From positions 470,589 through 534,588 of the forward strand of contig NZ_BDCC01000012.1 in the NCBI RefSeq assembly GCF_001613305.1: 64,000 bases of DNA, in the 5' to 3' direction. Under the pieces are notes generated by a model. It was not told where the DNA came from. It did no database searches and was given only the letters and a program-made list of their open reading frames with translations. Of this stretch, positions 18,291 to 26,512 are shown one piece after another. This DNA is from Nocardia vaccinii NBRC 15922. GTDB lineage: Bacteria; Actinomycetota; Actinomycetes; Mycobacteriales; Mycobacteriaceae. A program made the translations under genes and the position numbers. How positions within the stretch are numbered: the stretch's first letter is position 1; each line of letters starts with the position of its first letter.

Positions 18291-18508
18291 GTCGCCCACC
18301 GACCTCACCAGCCCGCACGATGCGAGACTTCATTCCGGATCCGTACATTCGCCGAACACGATCTCACACCGGCGCTGCTGCGCGCCCGGCATCCGGACAG
18401 GACAGCGCAGGGAGCGGTCGGTTTTCATCTGGGCCGCACCGGGTTTCATGGGTATCGATAGGCGTGCATAATTACCCCGCCGCCTGGCAATTCTGATATC
18501 GATGACCC

Positions 18509-19501
18509 ATGGCGAACGATGCGCTAGAGCCCGAGTACCGATTCAAGTGCTACAACGTGTCGGGTCTGGGTACCATCACGCCGCTTCTGGTCGCCGAGAC
18601 GACCCTCTGCGGGCTGTACGTCCTGCACTTCGCCGACGGTGAGGCGTATGTGGGTCAATCGGTCAACGTGGCGGCCAGATTCTCCGCGCACGCCCGGATG
18701 TGGAACGACATCGAGACGATCGATTTCGCGCCGTGGCCGGTGGAGGACCTCGACTTCGCCGAACGTCACCTGATCTCCCTGCTGGAGCAGACCACGGAGC
18801 TGCGCAACAAGCAGTGGGTCTATCTGGCCGGTGACGACGACGACGAATTCGTCCCGGTCGAGCACGCGCGTTCCATCGTGCTGCCCTGGGACCGCGGATC
18901 ACGCACCACGGTGGATACCGGAACCGCCGGCGAGCAACGACACCGCTACTGGGAGCTGCACCGACACGACGACTATCCGGCGCTGCGTGCCGCCATCGCG
19001 CTGTACATCAACGAGACCATTCCCGATCCGGTGAACACCCAACGCTACCTGTGGAACATCTCCGCGCTGCCGACCCGTTCGCGAGGCGGGCGCCGGCTGA
19101 TGACATTGCGCTGCGGCGGCCTGGAGACGCTGTTCGTCTCGGAAAGCAAACTCGACGACGGCAGCCTCTACACCACGATCCGGATGAACGTCGACATCCC
19201 GCAGGGGATGGCCGACGAGGATCTGACCATCGAGAGCGATCTGTTCCATGCCCTACCCGGCACCTACCGCAATCAGCGCGTGTGGTCGTGGGTCTTCGGT
19301 CTGTACGACCTGATCGAGGAGGACATCAATGTCGACTCGGTTACCAGCGGCTACGACTTCTTCGACCTCGCCTACAGCCTCAACATCCGGATGATGCGCC
19401 GCGGCATCTCGCGCTACGCCCGCAACCACAGTCAGGATCTGGCCAACGACGTGCTGACCGAGGCGTACCGGCAGCAGATGGACTTCGGCGGTGAACTCTG
19501 A
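18509..19501 (+). CDS. GIY-YIG nuclease-domain protein with a novel C-terminal region
   Basis: Residues 34-60 read GLYVLHF through AYVGQSVNVAARFSAH, a GIY-YIG nuclease fold with both tyrosine motifs and the downstream Arg and His. DFAERHLI about 25 residues later supplies the family's metal-binding Glu. All catalytic positions therefore seem present. The remaining roughly 200 residues (YWELHRHDDYPALRAA onward, ending SLNIRMMRRGISRYARN) match nothing I know. There is no Shine-Dalgarno sequence before the ATG. CATAAT 37 bases upstream could be a -10. Possible roles are DNA processing or anti-phage defence. Function is not assigned. Confidence 0.75.
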   Translation: MANDALEPEYRFKCYNVSGLGTITPLLVAETTLCGLYVLHFADGEAYVGQSVNVAARFSAHARMWNDIETIDFAPWPVEDLDFAERHLISLLEQTTELRNKQWVYLAGDDDDEFVPVEHARSIVLPWDRGSRTTVDTGTAGEQRHRYWELHRHDDYPALRAAIALYINETIPDPVNTQRYLWNISALPTRSRGGRRLMTLRCGGLETLFVSESKLDDGSLYTTIRMNVDIPQGMADEDLTIESDLFHALPGTYRNQRVWSWVFGLYDLIEEDINVDSVTSGYDFFDLAYSLNIRMMRRGISRYARNHSQDLANDVLTEAYRQQMDFGGEL

Positions 19502-19510
19502 TCCCGCCGG

Positions 19511-19852
19511 TCAACCCGGGACCTGCCCGAACCCGATCTCGTTGCCGTCGGGGTCGTAATAGGTGATCTTGCGGACGCCGTTGTCGTAGGTCTCGCGCTT
19601 CGCCGGTTCCACGCCCCGCCGGGATGCTTCGGTCACCCGGGCGTCCAGATCGTCCACGATGAGCGTGACCATGCTGTGCCCCGCGTGTTCCGGACGCTGA
19701 ACGATATAGATCAATCGCTCTTCGGCGATTTGCCAGACCGCCTCGGTTTCGTGCGGGAAAGACGTCGGCGGCCCACCGAACACCTTCTCGTACCAGCTCA
19801 GGGCCGCTCGGAAGTCGGCGACGGGAATCCCCGCGAACAGGTACAACGCCAT
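19511..19852 (-). CDS. VOC (glyoxalase/dioxygenase) superfamily protein
   Basis: A 113-residue single vicinal-oxygen-chelate module beginning YLFAGIPVADFRAALSWYEKVFG and ending ITYYDPDGNEIGFGQ, where the Glu is a usual metal ligand. Two beta-alpha-beta-beta-beta units are apparent. Such proteins include glyoxalases and antibiotic-binding proteins, and the substrate is unknown. Its stop faces the GIY-YIG gene tail to tail ten bases away. Confidence 0.85.
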   Translation of the reverse strand: MALYLFAGIPVADFRAALSWYEKVFGGPPTSFPHETEAVWQIAEERLIYIVQRPEHAGHSMVTLIVDDLDARVTEASRRGVEPAKRETYDNGVRKITYYDPDGNEIGFGQVPG

Positions 19853-20012
19853 CGGCCCATGCTATCGGCCGTCATCCCGCGCAACGGCCGCTGGCGATCG
19901 GCTTGTACAGCTGTCTAGACTCGCGCTCGCCCCACTGACCCGCATGTGAAGGAGTTCGTACGATGCGAATCGCCGCGACGGAGTCCATCCGGCACGAGGG
20001 CGAGTCACGCCG

Positions 20013-20987
20013 ATGGTGGTGACGGCCCTGCGGTTGACCATGACCAACGTCCCGGGCGCGGAACATATGTCGCGCTACCGGGAAGCGCTCGAGATGGCCG
20101 CGTACGTCGACGCGCGCGGATTCACCGCGGTCGCCTGCGAGGAACATCATCTGGCGGACAACGGCTGGCTGCCGTCCCCGCTGATCCTGGCCGCGGCGGT
20201 CGCCGGGTGCACACGCAGGGTGCAGATCTCGGTGTCCGCCCTGCTCGTACCGCTCTACGATCCGGTGCGCCTCGCGGAGGACATCGCGGTGCTGGACAAC
20301 CTCAGCGGCGGGCGCTTCAGCTTCGTCGCCGGACTGGGTTACCGGGAGGCGGAGTACCGGGCGCTGGACCGGGAATGGTCGCGCCGCGGGCGAAGTATGG
20401 ACGAATGCCTGGACATCCTCATGAAGGCGTGGAGCGGCGAACCGTTCGAGCGCAACGGCCGCAGTACGCGCGTTACGCCGCTGCCGCATACCAGGCCGCA
20501 CCCGCTCATGTTCATCGGCGGGATGAGTGCCGCGGCAGCGCGGCGGGCGGCGCGCTACGGCCTGCCGTTCTATCCCCCGATGCCCATGCCCGAGCTCGAG
20601 CAGCTCTATCGGGACGAACTCGCGCGCAACAGCACCAGTGGCTTCGTCTATCGGCCACCGCGCGGAAACACCACCACCCTCGTGCACCCTGATCCCGAAA
20701 CCGCGTGGCGTGAACTCGGCCCCTGTCTGCTGGCCGAGGCCGCCGAATACGCCTCGTGGAAGAGCGAGGGCGTCCCCCGGCCGAACGAGGAAGCGATGAC
20801 CGTCGAACAGTTGCGTCGGGGCAACGCCGTCGAAATCCTCACTCCGGAAGAATGTCTCGCCGCGATCGACGGCGGAGTCGAACAGATCGTGATGAACCCC
20901 CTCGCCGGGGGTATCCCGCTCGACGAGGGCTGGAAGATGTTGCGGCTGTTCACCGAACAGGTGCTGCCGGCGGTCGGGCGGTCCTGA
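20013..20987 (+). CDS. LLM-class flavin/F420-dependent oxidoreductase
   Basis: A 324-residue luciferase-like TIM barrel. The opening ALRLTMTNVPG and FTAVACEEHHLADNGW carry the residues typical of the group, followed by LLVPLYDPVRLAEDIAVLDNLSGGRFSFVAGLGY, a strong LLM signature, and the cofactor-side PLMFIGGMSAAAARRAARYG. F420 rather than FMN is likely in this type of organism but is not proven by sequence. GAGGGCGAG lies about ten bases before the ATG. No operon partner is evident. Confidence 0.85.
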   Translation: MVVTALRLTMTNVPGAEHMSRYREALEMAAYVDARGFTAVACEEHHLADNGWLPSPLILAAAVAGCTRRVQISVSALLVPLYDPVRLAEDIAVLDNLSGGRFSFVAGLGYREAEYRALDREWSRRGRSMDECLDILMKAWSGEPFERNGRSTRVTPLPHTRPHPLMFIGGMSAAAARRAARYGLPFYPPMPMPELEQLYRDELARNSTSGFVYRPPRGNTTTLVHPDPETAWRELGPCLLAEAAEYASWKSEGVPRPNEEAMTVEQLRRGNAVEILTPEECLAAIDGGVEQIVMNPLAGGIPLDEGWKMLRLFTEQVLPAVGRS

Positions 20988-21040
20988 GCGATACCCCGCC
21001 TCGGCAACCGCTCAACCGCATCTCCCCCGCAAGCGGGCCA

Positions 21041-21391
21041 CTACTCGATACCGAAGGTGCCGGGGTGATCGTGCAGGAACCGGGGGACCACCATCCGCCA
21101 GGCATCGATGACAAGCTCACGCATTCGCCGCTCATCGAGTGCGGCCATCGAGCAGTCGACCCAGTTGTACCGCTGATCCGATTTCCGGGGCATCCGGAAC
21201 GTCTCCGGTTCGGCGGCGATCAACGCCGCCCGCTCCTGTTTCGGATACGCGACTCCCATCACCGTCTCGTCCCGCGAGAACGCGACATACACGATCCGCC
21301 CAACCCGAAACTTGATCCGATCATGCACGACCACCTCATACGACCGAGGCAGCCCGCCCACAACCTCGCGCACGTCACCGACGGTAATCAC
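21041..21391 (-). CDS. MmcQ/YjbR family protein
   Basis: A 116-residue protein of the MmcQ/YjbR (CyaY-like fold) group: ITVGDVREVVGGLPRSYEV at the N-terminus, then KFRVGRIVYVAFSRDETVMGV, and WVDCSMAALDERRMRELVIDAWRMVVPRFL. Members are thought to bind DNA or a ligand, but their role is poorly defined. The start is a GTG at 21391 with a weak ribosome binding site. Confidence 0.8.
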   Translation of the reverse strand: MITVGDVREVVGGLPRSYEVVVHDRIKFRVGRIVYVAFSRDETVMGVAYPKQERAALIAAEPETFRMPRKSDQRYNWVDCSMAALDERRMRELVIDAWRMVVPRFLHDHPGTFGIE

Positions 21392-21550
21392 ACGCCGATG
21401 ATCTCAGCCGCCACCGACAGATTCGGCAGCTCATCCGACGGCATCCCGGTAACGGTGACCGCCCTGCCGCATCACTCGATCGCACCATCCGTCATCGAGC
21501 GGCGACATCCGCTATCCACCGCCGATCCGGTCGGCGGGAGCGCGAATCCC

Positions 21551-21796
21551 TCAGCGGATCCGGTACAGATCGCTGTGCCGGGGGTGTGGCGCAGGCTCGG
21601 CGAACAGGTACTGCACGCGGCACCGCATACAGATCGGATGCGCCCGGTGATGCTTGTTGATCATCCACCGGTCGCAATTGGCACAGATCGTCGAAGTCGG
21701 CGGATCGGACAGCTCCGACCAGCCGATCAGCAGCCCAGCGATCACCAGCATCAGCACGATCACCGGCAGTGCGAAAGCCAGAATATCCAATGCCAT
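21551..21796 (-). CDS. Small membrane protein with C-terminal zinc-ribbon-like motif
   Basis: An 81-residue protein with one N-terminal membrane span (ILAFALPVIVLMLVIAGLLIGW) followed by a soluble tail holding ICANCDRWMINKHH and ICMRCRVQYLF. This gives two CxxC pairs separated by about 14 residues, a likely zinc ribbon. AAGGAG eight bases before the ATG supports the start. It is transcribed divergently from a MarR-type regulator, and a perfect palindrome lies between them, so it is probably that regulator's target. I recognise no named family. Confidence 0.75.
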   Translation of the reverse strand: MALDILAFALPVIVLMLVIAGLLIGWSELSDPPTSTICANCDRWMINKHHRAHPICMRCRVQYLFAEPAPHPRHSDLYRIR

Positions 21797-21817
21797 GGGC
21801 TCAACTCCTTCTATAAA

Positions 21818-21832
21818 TATCGTACTACGATA
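21818..21832. promoter_or_regulatory. Palindromic operator between the zinc-ribbon gene and marR
   Basis: Perfect inverted repeat TATCGTA-C-TACGATA (7-1-7) in a short AT-rich gap, about 20 bases before the membrane-protein start and 37 before the MarR start. Size and symmetry fit a MarR-family dimer site controlling both directions. Confidence 0.75.
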
Positions 21833-21868
21833 CTTATATGTCGTGACCCGATACAAGGGCGGTAGGGT

Positions 21869-22354
21869 GTGAACAATCAGTCATTCGCACCGACCGGTAT
21901 GCGATACGAGGGAATTGGAACCGGCATGCCCAAGCTGACATCGCGTGACTACAACACGCTCCTACGCTTCCGGACCGCTCTACGCCGCTTCGAGCGCTGG
22001 AGCGAGGAACGCGCCAAGCAGGTAGGCCTGACCCCCGCCCAACACCAACTCCTCCTGGCGATCACGGGCCACACCGACCACCAAGGCCCCACCATCGGCG
22101 AAGTCGCCGACTACCTCACCGTTCGCCACCACAGCGCCGTCGGGCTGGTGGATCGCGCGGTGGAAGCCGGTCTGGTGGAACGCATTCGGGATCCGCAGGA
22201 CTCGCGGGTGGTGCGGTTGATCGCTACGGCGTTGGGGGAGGAGAGGATCGAGGCGCTGAGCGAGTTGCACCTCGCGGAGTTGGGGCGGCTCACTCCCCTC
22301 CTGGACCATTTGACCGCGAGCCTGCCGATTCCCGAGGTTTCAGCCGAAGGGTGA
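21869..22354 (+). CDS. MarR-family transcriptional regulator
   Basis: A winged-helix regulator of up to 161 residues. It shows the dimerisation helix (RDYNTLLRFRTALRRFERWSEERAKQ), the recognition region (IGEVADYLTVRHHSAVGLVDRAVEAGLV) and the wing with the DxR motif (RDPQDSRVVRL). The start is ambiguous: GTG 21869 follows GGTAGG, whereas ATG 21926 (MPKLTSRD) gives the length usual for the family. It is divergent from a small zinc-ribbon membrane protein, with a perfect palindrome between them. Confidence 0.9.
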   Translation: MNNQSFAPTGMRYEGIGTGMPKLTSRDYNTLLRFRTALRRFERWSEERAKQVGLTPAQHQLLLAITGHTDHQGPTIGEVADYLTVRHHSAVGLVDRAVEAGLVERIRDPQDSRVVRLIATALGEERIEALSELHLAELGRLTPLLDHLTASLPIPEVSAEG

Positions 22355-22461
22355 GTTCGCACCCGACGCCCTTGTGCCACAACGACGAACGGCGGATCCG
22401 GCCAGGCTCAGTCGTGGACGGCGTGGTGTATCCGGAGCTGATCAGGCCGGCAGCTGTCCGA

Positions 22462-23028
22462 TCAGTCGTGTTTCGCCTCGTAGCGCAGCAGGACCGTGCC
22501 GCCCGGGAAGGTGCGGTTCTCCAACAGCCGCAGGGAGATCCATGACGGCAGTGTCGGGAAGAACGGGGTGCCGCCGCCCACGGCGGTGGGCGCGACCAAG
22601 ATCCGATACTCGTCCACCAGTCCGGCCCGCACGATCGGTGCGGCCAGCGTCGCGCCGGCCACCTCCAGCCTGCCGTCGGTTTCGGCTTTCAGCTTGGTCA
22701 CCATCTCGACCGGGTCGCCACGTTCCAGGCGGGAGTTCCAGTCGACCGACTCCAGGGTGCGCGAGAACACGACCTTGGGCATGCCGCGCCAAATGCGGGC
22801 GAAGTCGACGATCACAGGGGTGGCGTCCGGAGCGCTGTCGGCGGTCGGCCAGTAGGCGGACATGAGTTCGTAGAGCCGCCGCCCGTAGAACGACAGGGCG
22901 GTCTCCCGCTCGATGTCGTTCCAGTACTGGTGCAGTTCTTCGCTCGGATCGCTCCAGTCGATGCTGCCCTGCGCATCGGCGATGTACCCGTCAACCGACA
23001 CGTTGAAGCCATAGATGAGTTTGCCCAT
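22462..23028 (-). CDS. Dihydrofolate-reductase/RibD C-terminal family protein
   Basis: A 188-residue protein of the RibD-C/YyaP group of DHFR-like reductases, beginning KLIYGFNVSVDGYIAD and continuing with FYGRRLYELMSAYWP, KVVFSRTLESVDW, GRLEVAGATLAAPIVRAGLVDEYRI and the closing ENRTFPGGTVLLRYEA. The physiological substrate is unknown. The ATG at 23028 has no clear ribosome binding site. The open frame upstream (to 23061) does not look like family sequence. Confidence 0.88.
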   Translation of the reverse strand: MGKLIYGFNVSVDGYIADAQGSIDWSDPSEELHQYWNDIERETALSFYGRRLYELMSAYWPTADSAPDATPVIVDFARIWRGMPKVVFSRTLESVDWNSRLERGDPVEMVTKLKAETDGRLEVAGATLAAPIVRAGLVDEYRILVAPTAVGGGTPFFPTLPSWISLRLLENRTFPGGTVLLRYEAKHD

Positions 23029-23081
23029 GCAAAGCAGACGACGCCGGAGGGCAAAACTCACCGCGACGCCACAAAAATCTC

Positions 23082-23540
23082 CTACATACCGTCGATCTCA
23101 CGGCGCGGCCCACCCCGAAAGTTCTCCTCATCGAACAGCACCCACTGCCCCACCGCGATCTCGAACATCCGCGACGCCCCCTCCGGCATCGCATTCACGA
23201 CCCCCGCCGCATTCGGCCAGCGCGCGACGAACGCCCGAGCCAAGTCATCGATGCCGGTGCCAGGCAGCTGCCGCGCCCGTCCGGTGAACGACACCCCGCG
23301 AGCCGTCAACCCGAGCTCGGCCGGCGGATTGTCCAGAATCGCCCCGGCGACCGCTGGGTTGCGCCGAATGTTGTTCGAATGCAGCCGATCGGTGCGGGAG
23401 ACGAAATACAACCGATCCGGACGAAAGGTCGGCAGATACCACACGCTGCACACCGACGGTGTGCCGTCGCCGCACACCGTCGACAGCTGCATCAACTTGG
23501 CGTCCCGAACGTACTCCTCCAAAAGCTCGCGTTCATCCAC
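23082..23540 (-). CDS. Pyridoxamine 5'-phosphate oxidase-like split-barrel protein
   Basis: A 152-residue flavin/F420-type split barrel: LMQLSTVCGDGTPSVCSVWYLP, RLYFVSRTDRLHSNNIRRNPAVAGAI, GVSFTGRARQLPG and a C-terminal QWVLFDEENFRG. Such proteins are small oxidoreductases or cofactor-binding proteins. The cofactor is not determined here. The start is GTG 23540 with no Shine-Dalgarno. Confidence 0.85.
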   Translation of the reverse strand: MDERELLEEYVRDAKLMQLSTVCGDGTPSVCSVWYLPTFRPDRLYFVSRTDRLHSNNIRRNPAVAGAILDNPPAELGLTARGVSFTGRARQLPGTGIDDLARAFVARWPNAAGVVNAMPEGASRMFEIAVGQWVLFDEENFRGGPRREIDGM

Positions 23541-23744
23541 GGCTACACGCTACGGGCACATGTTCCAGCCGGGGCCGGTGACACTCGCGTGGGCAGGGAG
23601 CTCAAAGCCGCCGAGATGGGGCGCAGTTCGTCCAGTGCGATAACCTTTGCATCGCCTCCATGAGCTCGAGATCCGTGAGCTCGAACGATCCAGCAAACCC
23701 CTTTGGCCACAATGCTTCTCGACAGGCGCAAACGGAGTGAACCG

Positions 23745-24025
23745 ATGAACATCGAACTGGTCGTAGTCCGCGATCCGGACGGCCCGGTAGCGATCACCGT
23801 CTTCGTCGACGGAGTCGAGCATTCGGCCACCGACTACACCGTCGACGCCGGGGCGGATGGACCTGGGAAGAGTGGGTCGAGTCGCGAGACCGCAACCTGG
23901 CCAATGCATCCACCGCAGCACAGGCCGTCCTGGCCTCTGCGTACAACCGCCTACCCGGCTCGAGGTACATCTACAAGTCGGACCACCTCGACTGGGTCGA
24001 CGACATACCAACCTCCGGCAGTTGA
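23745..24025 (+). pseudogene. Small conserved hypothetical protein interrupted by a one-base frameshift
   Basis: The frame opens at ATG 23745 behind GGAG and reads MNIELVVVRDPDGPVAITVF through DYTVDAGAD. Near 23859 the sensible phase changes: WTWEEWVESRDRNLANAS, AVLASAYNRLPGSRYIY and DHLDWVDDIPTSGS follow in the other frame to a TGA at 24025. Restoring one base there gives a protein of about 93 residues resembling small acidic, Trp-rich hypothetical proteins of actinobacteria and their phages. It is either a recently broken gene or a sequencing error. Function unknown. Confidence 0.65.
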
Positions 24026-24052
24026 GAGATCGCTGGAAATAGGCGCCTTTCA

Positions 24053-24084
24053 CGGCACCCACAGATCTGTGGCCGTGGGTGCCG
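24053..24084. terminator. Possible hairpin terminator after the frameshifted small gene
   Basis: A perfect 10-bp stem (24053-24062 with 24075-24084), 28 bases after the stop at 24025. There is no U-run on either strand, so its role is uncertain. Confidence 0.35.
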
Positions 24085-24181
24085 AGGAGGCGGTTGCCTA
24101 TCTGCGCTGTCCGAGATTCGGCATCGAGGCCGCTGGTCCGGACGGTGCATTGGTCGCTCAACCAACCGGGTCGTAACGGAG

Positions 24182-24370
24182 TCAAGATGTCTCGGACTTC
24201 CGGTCACGTTCAACCCAGACGCCGCTCAGATCAATGACATCGGTTGTGTCCCAGCTAGTTTGGTATCGAAGGATGCAGTCGACAGTACAGAACACCCTGC
24301 CCTGGTAACGGTAGATCCATTGGGTCGGGGCTCCGCACCAGTCACACCAGGCATCCTCCGTGGCGTTCAC
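24182..24370 (-). CDS. Small protein with a CxxC/CxxxC zinc-finger-like motif
   Basis: A 62-residue protein containing WCDWCGAPTQWIYRYQGRVF followed by CTVDCILRYQ, four cysteines spaced like a treble-clef or zinc-ribbon site. The GTG at 24370 overlaps the stop of the preceding gene as GTGA, so translation is probably coupled. The frame is open further upstream to 24514, but that part is a shadow of the neighbouring gene. It is the last of three overlapping small genes. Family not recognised. Confidence 0.65.
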   Translation of the reverse strand: MNATEDAWCDWCGAPTQWIYRYQGRVFCTVDCILRYQTSWDTTDVIDLSGVWVERDRKSETS

Positions 24371-24753
24371 CGAGCGACCTGCCCGATCGCCTGTCGCCGC
24401 CGATTCACCACACCTCTGGCAGAACGTGCAGCGATGCTCGGAGGCTTCATCCGCCCGGAGCGGATCAACGCGTCGATCGCAGCCAACTTCCGAGGGCAAT
24501 CGGCTGCGTCGCAATCGCGATGATCCTGCATCACCCGCTGAGCCTCATCAGGTGGGAACGGGCGCGGCGGCGCGACATGGAACCACACGGTGGCCGCCGA
24601 CATATCTTCGAGCCACTGCCCGCCATTGCGTTCCCGGGCGGATGATGGATCCGATTCGGGATGTCTGGAGCAGCGGCAGACGACCGCGACAACGGACACG
24701 ATGATCACGAACACGCCGCCCGCGATCAGAAACACCGTCGCCGACGGGCTCAA
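24367..24753 (-). CDS. Small single-span membrane protein of the overlapping operon
   Basis: A 128-residue protein with an N-terminal membrane span (ATVFLIAGGVFVIIVSVVAVV) followed by a hydrophilic domain (FPPDEAQRVMQDHRDCDAA, then DCPRKLAAIDALIRSGRMKPP). The TTG start at 24753 is backed by GGGGAGG seven bases upstream, and TTGA is shared with the stop of the upstream gene. No family is recognised. The soluble part, with its two Cys and ALIRSGRM, looks conserved rather than random. Confidence 0.65.
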   Translation of the reverse strand: MSPSATVFLIAGGVFVIIVSVVAVVCRCSRHPESDPSSARERNGGQWLEDMSAATVWFHVAPPRPFPPDEAQRVMQDHRDCDAADCPRKLAAIDALIRSGRMKPPSIAARSARGVVNRRRQAIGQVAR

Positions 24754-25094
24754 GACGACCTCCCCGGCGTGGTAGCGACACCCGCGGCACGACGAGTGCG
24801 TTCAGTGGCAACGCTGATCAGTCGAACGACATCGCGAAGATATTTGTCTATGCCGTACAGGTGGTCCCATGTCGGCACGATCACCGCGTCGGCATTGGTC
24901 GCCGCCAGAGCGTCCATAACCGTGACGAGCGGCCCTTCGACTGTCGGGGCAATCACCACAACCTCGGCGACTCTGTACCCGAGTAGCACACCGATCTCGC
25001 TCATAGCCTGTTCGTCCGCAACGCGGTTCTTGGTCAGTTCGGGTCGAATGCACCGAATAGCAAGCAGTTCCGGTGACGTTGCGCCTGTGTTCAT
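24750..25094 (-). CDS. Small resolvase-fold-like protein heading the overlapping operon
   Basis: A 114-residue protein whose core (GVLLGYRVAEVVVIAPTVEG, then VMDALAATNADAVIVPTWDHLYGI) resembles the alpha/beta N-terminal domain of serine recombinases. I see no catalytic serine motif and no DNA-binding tail, so it is probably not an active recombinase. The ATG at 25094 lies about ten bases after GAGGCGGA. It starts a three-gene overlapping operon facing the XRE regulator across a 21-bp inverted repeat, and is likely controlled by it. Confidence 0.65.
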   Translation of the reverse strand: MNTGATSPELLAIRCIRPELTKNRVADEQAMSEIGVLLGYRVAEVVVIAPTVEGPLVTVMDALAATNADAVIVPTWDHLYGIDKYLRDVVRLISVATERTRRAAGVATTPGRSS

Positions 25095-25245
25095 ATTGCA
25101 GTCCGCCTCGTGAAGGTCCGGTCTAGGGGAAGAACCCGCAGCCGATTGCCGTTGAACTGCCGCGTGCTGTTGACGACAACGGGTGCCCGAGAGTGTCCCG
25201 GCGGCGGGCGTTACGCATCTACCGTGGTCGAGATCGGAGAGCGGA

Positions 25246-25266
25246 AGTGACAAAGTATTTGTCACT
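25246..25266. promoter_or_regulatory. Perfect 9-3-9 inverted repeat upstream of the XRE regulator
   Basis: AGTGACAAA-GTA-TTTGTCACT, fully symmetric, 32 bases before the XRE start and about 150 bases before the divergent small-gene operon. It is the natural candidate for the autoregulatory site of the XRE protein. Confidence 0.8.
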
Positions 25267-25297
25267 CCGGCCGGTGCCCTCGCGCGACAATGAAGAC

Positions 25298-26506
25298 ATG
25301 ACCGAGGACAGTCGTGGTGTTGGTGCACATGTCGCCGAGCGTCGCCGTCTCGCCGGATGGACACAGCCCCAGCTCGCTGAACGTGCGAAATTGTCGGCCA
25401 GCCTGATCCGAAAGGTGGAGCAGGGCAAAATCCCTGCGTCGTCGGCTTTCTTGGCGGCAACGGCAAAAGCGTTGCGGTGCACGGCCGCCGACCTCACCGG
25501 CCAACCGTACGCACCCGCTGCGCCTCGTGATGCCGAGGCGTACAACGCGATCAGCGCAATCCGCGCCGAGTTGGCCGCTTACGATCTGGATCCCGAGGAG
25601 CAGGTGACCGCGGTGCGGCCGATGGCCGAGCTCGCCGCCGATGTCGAGCAAATCTGCGCCGCACGCCGAAGCGCCGGCTTTCACAAGCTCGGCGACCAAC
25701 TACCAGTGCTACTGCCCGAGATTCGGGCCGCAGTGCATCGCAGCGCCGGTCGAGACCGGGACCGAGCGCTCGTGATGGCCTGCGAACTCTATTACTCGGC
25801 CCATTCCTTATCGCACAAGCTAGGTTTCGCCGATCTCGCCACTCTGGCAGTAGAACGAATGTCTTGGGCTGCAGACGCATCCGGCGATCCGGTCTGGACG
25901 GCCGCGGCGCAATTCCACCGCGCAGCGATCCTCACCAGCAGCGGCGACTGGAACGCCGCTCTCCGATACCTCGAGACATGTCGCACTGACATCGAACCTC
26001 GACTGTCGGCCGGACACCGTTCGGACCTCATCGCTTGGGGCGGCCTACATCTACAATCCGGGCTCGCCGCAGCACGATCCGGCCGTCGCGATCTCGCCGA
26101 CGAACATTTGGCGGAAGCTCGCGAGACCGCCGACCGCATGAGCGAACACGATTCCGACCTCGTATTGACCTTCGGTCCGACAAACGTCGGAATCTGGAGC
26201 GTCGCACTGGCCGTCGAGGGGCTCGACGCAACTTCGGCCTTGGACCGTGCCGCACATCTGGTAATCCCGGTCGGTACTCCAAAGGAGCGCGTGGGGATGC
26301 ACTGGATTGATGTGTCCCGCGCTTACCTACTGCACGGCAACCGATCTCGGGCGTTCGATGCACTGACGACCGCGCGCATGGTCGCCCCAGCGCAGACTCG
26401 CTACAACCCGATGGTGCACGAGACGGTGCGATCGCTTGCCCGCGCGGAAGCGAGACGCACCGACATCGTGAGCGGGTTCGCCCATTGGTGCGGAATCGCC
26501 CCTTGA
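25298..26506 (+). CDS. XRE-family regulator with C-terminal helical repeat domain
   Basis: A 402-residue protein. Residues 8-65 hold a Cro/C1-type helix-turn-helix (VGAHVAERRRLAGWTQPQLA, then AKLSASLIRKVEQGKIPAS). The remainder is an all-helical TPR-like sensor (ALVMACELYYSAHSLSHKLG, LDRAAHLVIPVGTPKERVGM, YLLHGNRSRAFDALTTAR), as in many actinobacterial regulators that sense peptides or small ligands. I chose the ATG at 25298 because upstream codons overlap the inverted repeat. The ribosome binding site is weak. GC looks lower than in the iol region. It probably controls itself and the divergent small genes. Confidence 0.88.
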   Translation: MTEDSRGVGAHVAERRRLAGWTQPQLAERAKLSASLIRKVEQGKIPASSAFLAATAKALRCTAADLTGQPYAPAAPRDAEAYNAISAIRAELAAYDLDPEEQVTAVRPMAELAADVEQICAARRSAGFHKLGDQLPVLLPEIRAAVHRSAGRDRDRALVMACELYYSAHSLSHKLGFADLATLAVERMSWAADASGDPVWTAAAQFHRAAILTSSGDWNAALRYLETCRTDIEPRLSAGHRSDLIAWGGLHLQSGLAAARSGRRDLADEHLAEARETADRMSEHDSDLVLTFGPTNVGIWSVALAVEGLDATSALDRAAHLVIPVGTPKERVGMHWIDVSRAYLLHGNRSRAFDALTTARMVAPAQTRYNPMVHETVRSLARAEARRTDIVSGFAHWCGIAP

Positions 26507-26512
26507 ACCAGC

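Noticed and set aside
19946..20692. 248-codon frame overlapping the LLM oxidoreductase
   Set aside because: Arg/Gly-rich translation in a shifted phase of the LLM gene. The neighbouring phase carries clear family motifs.
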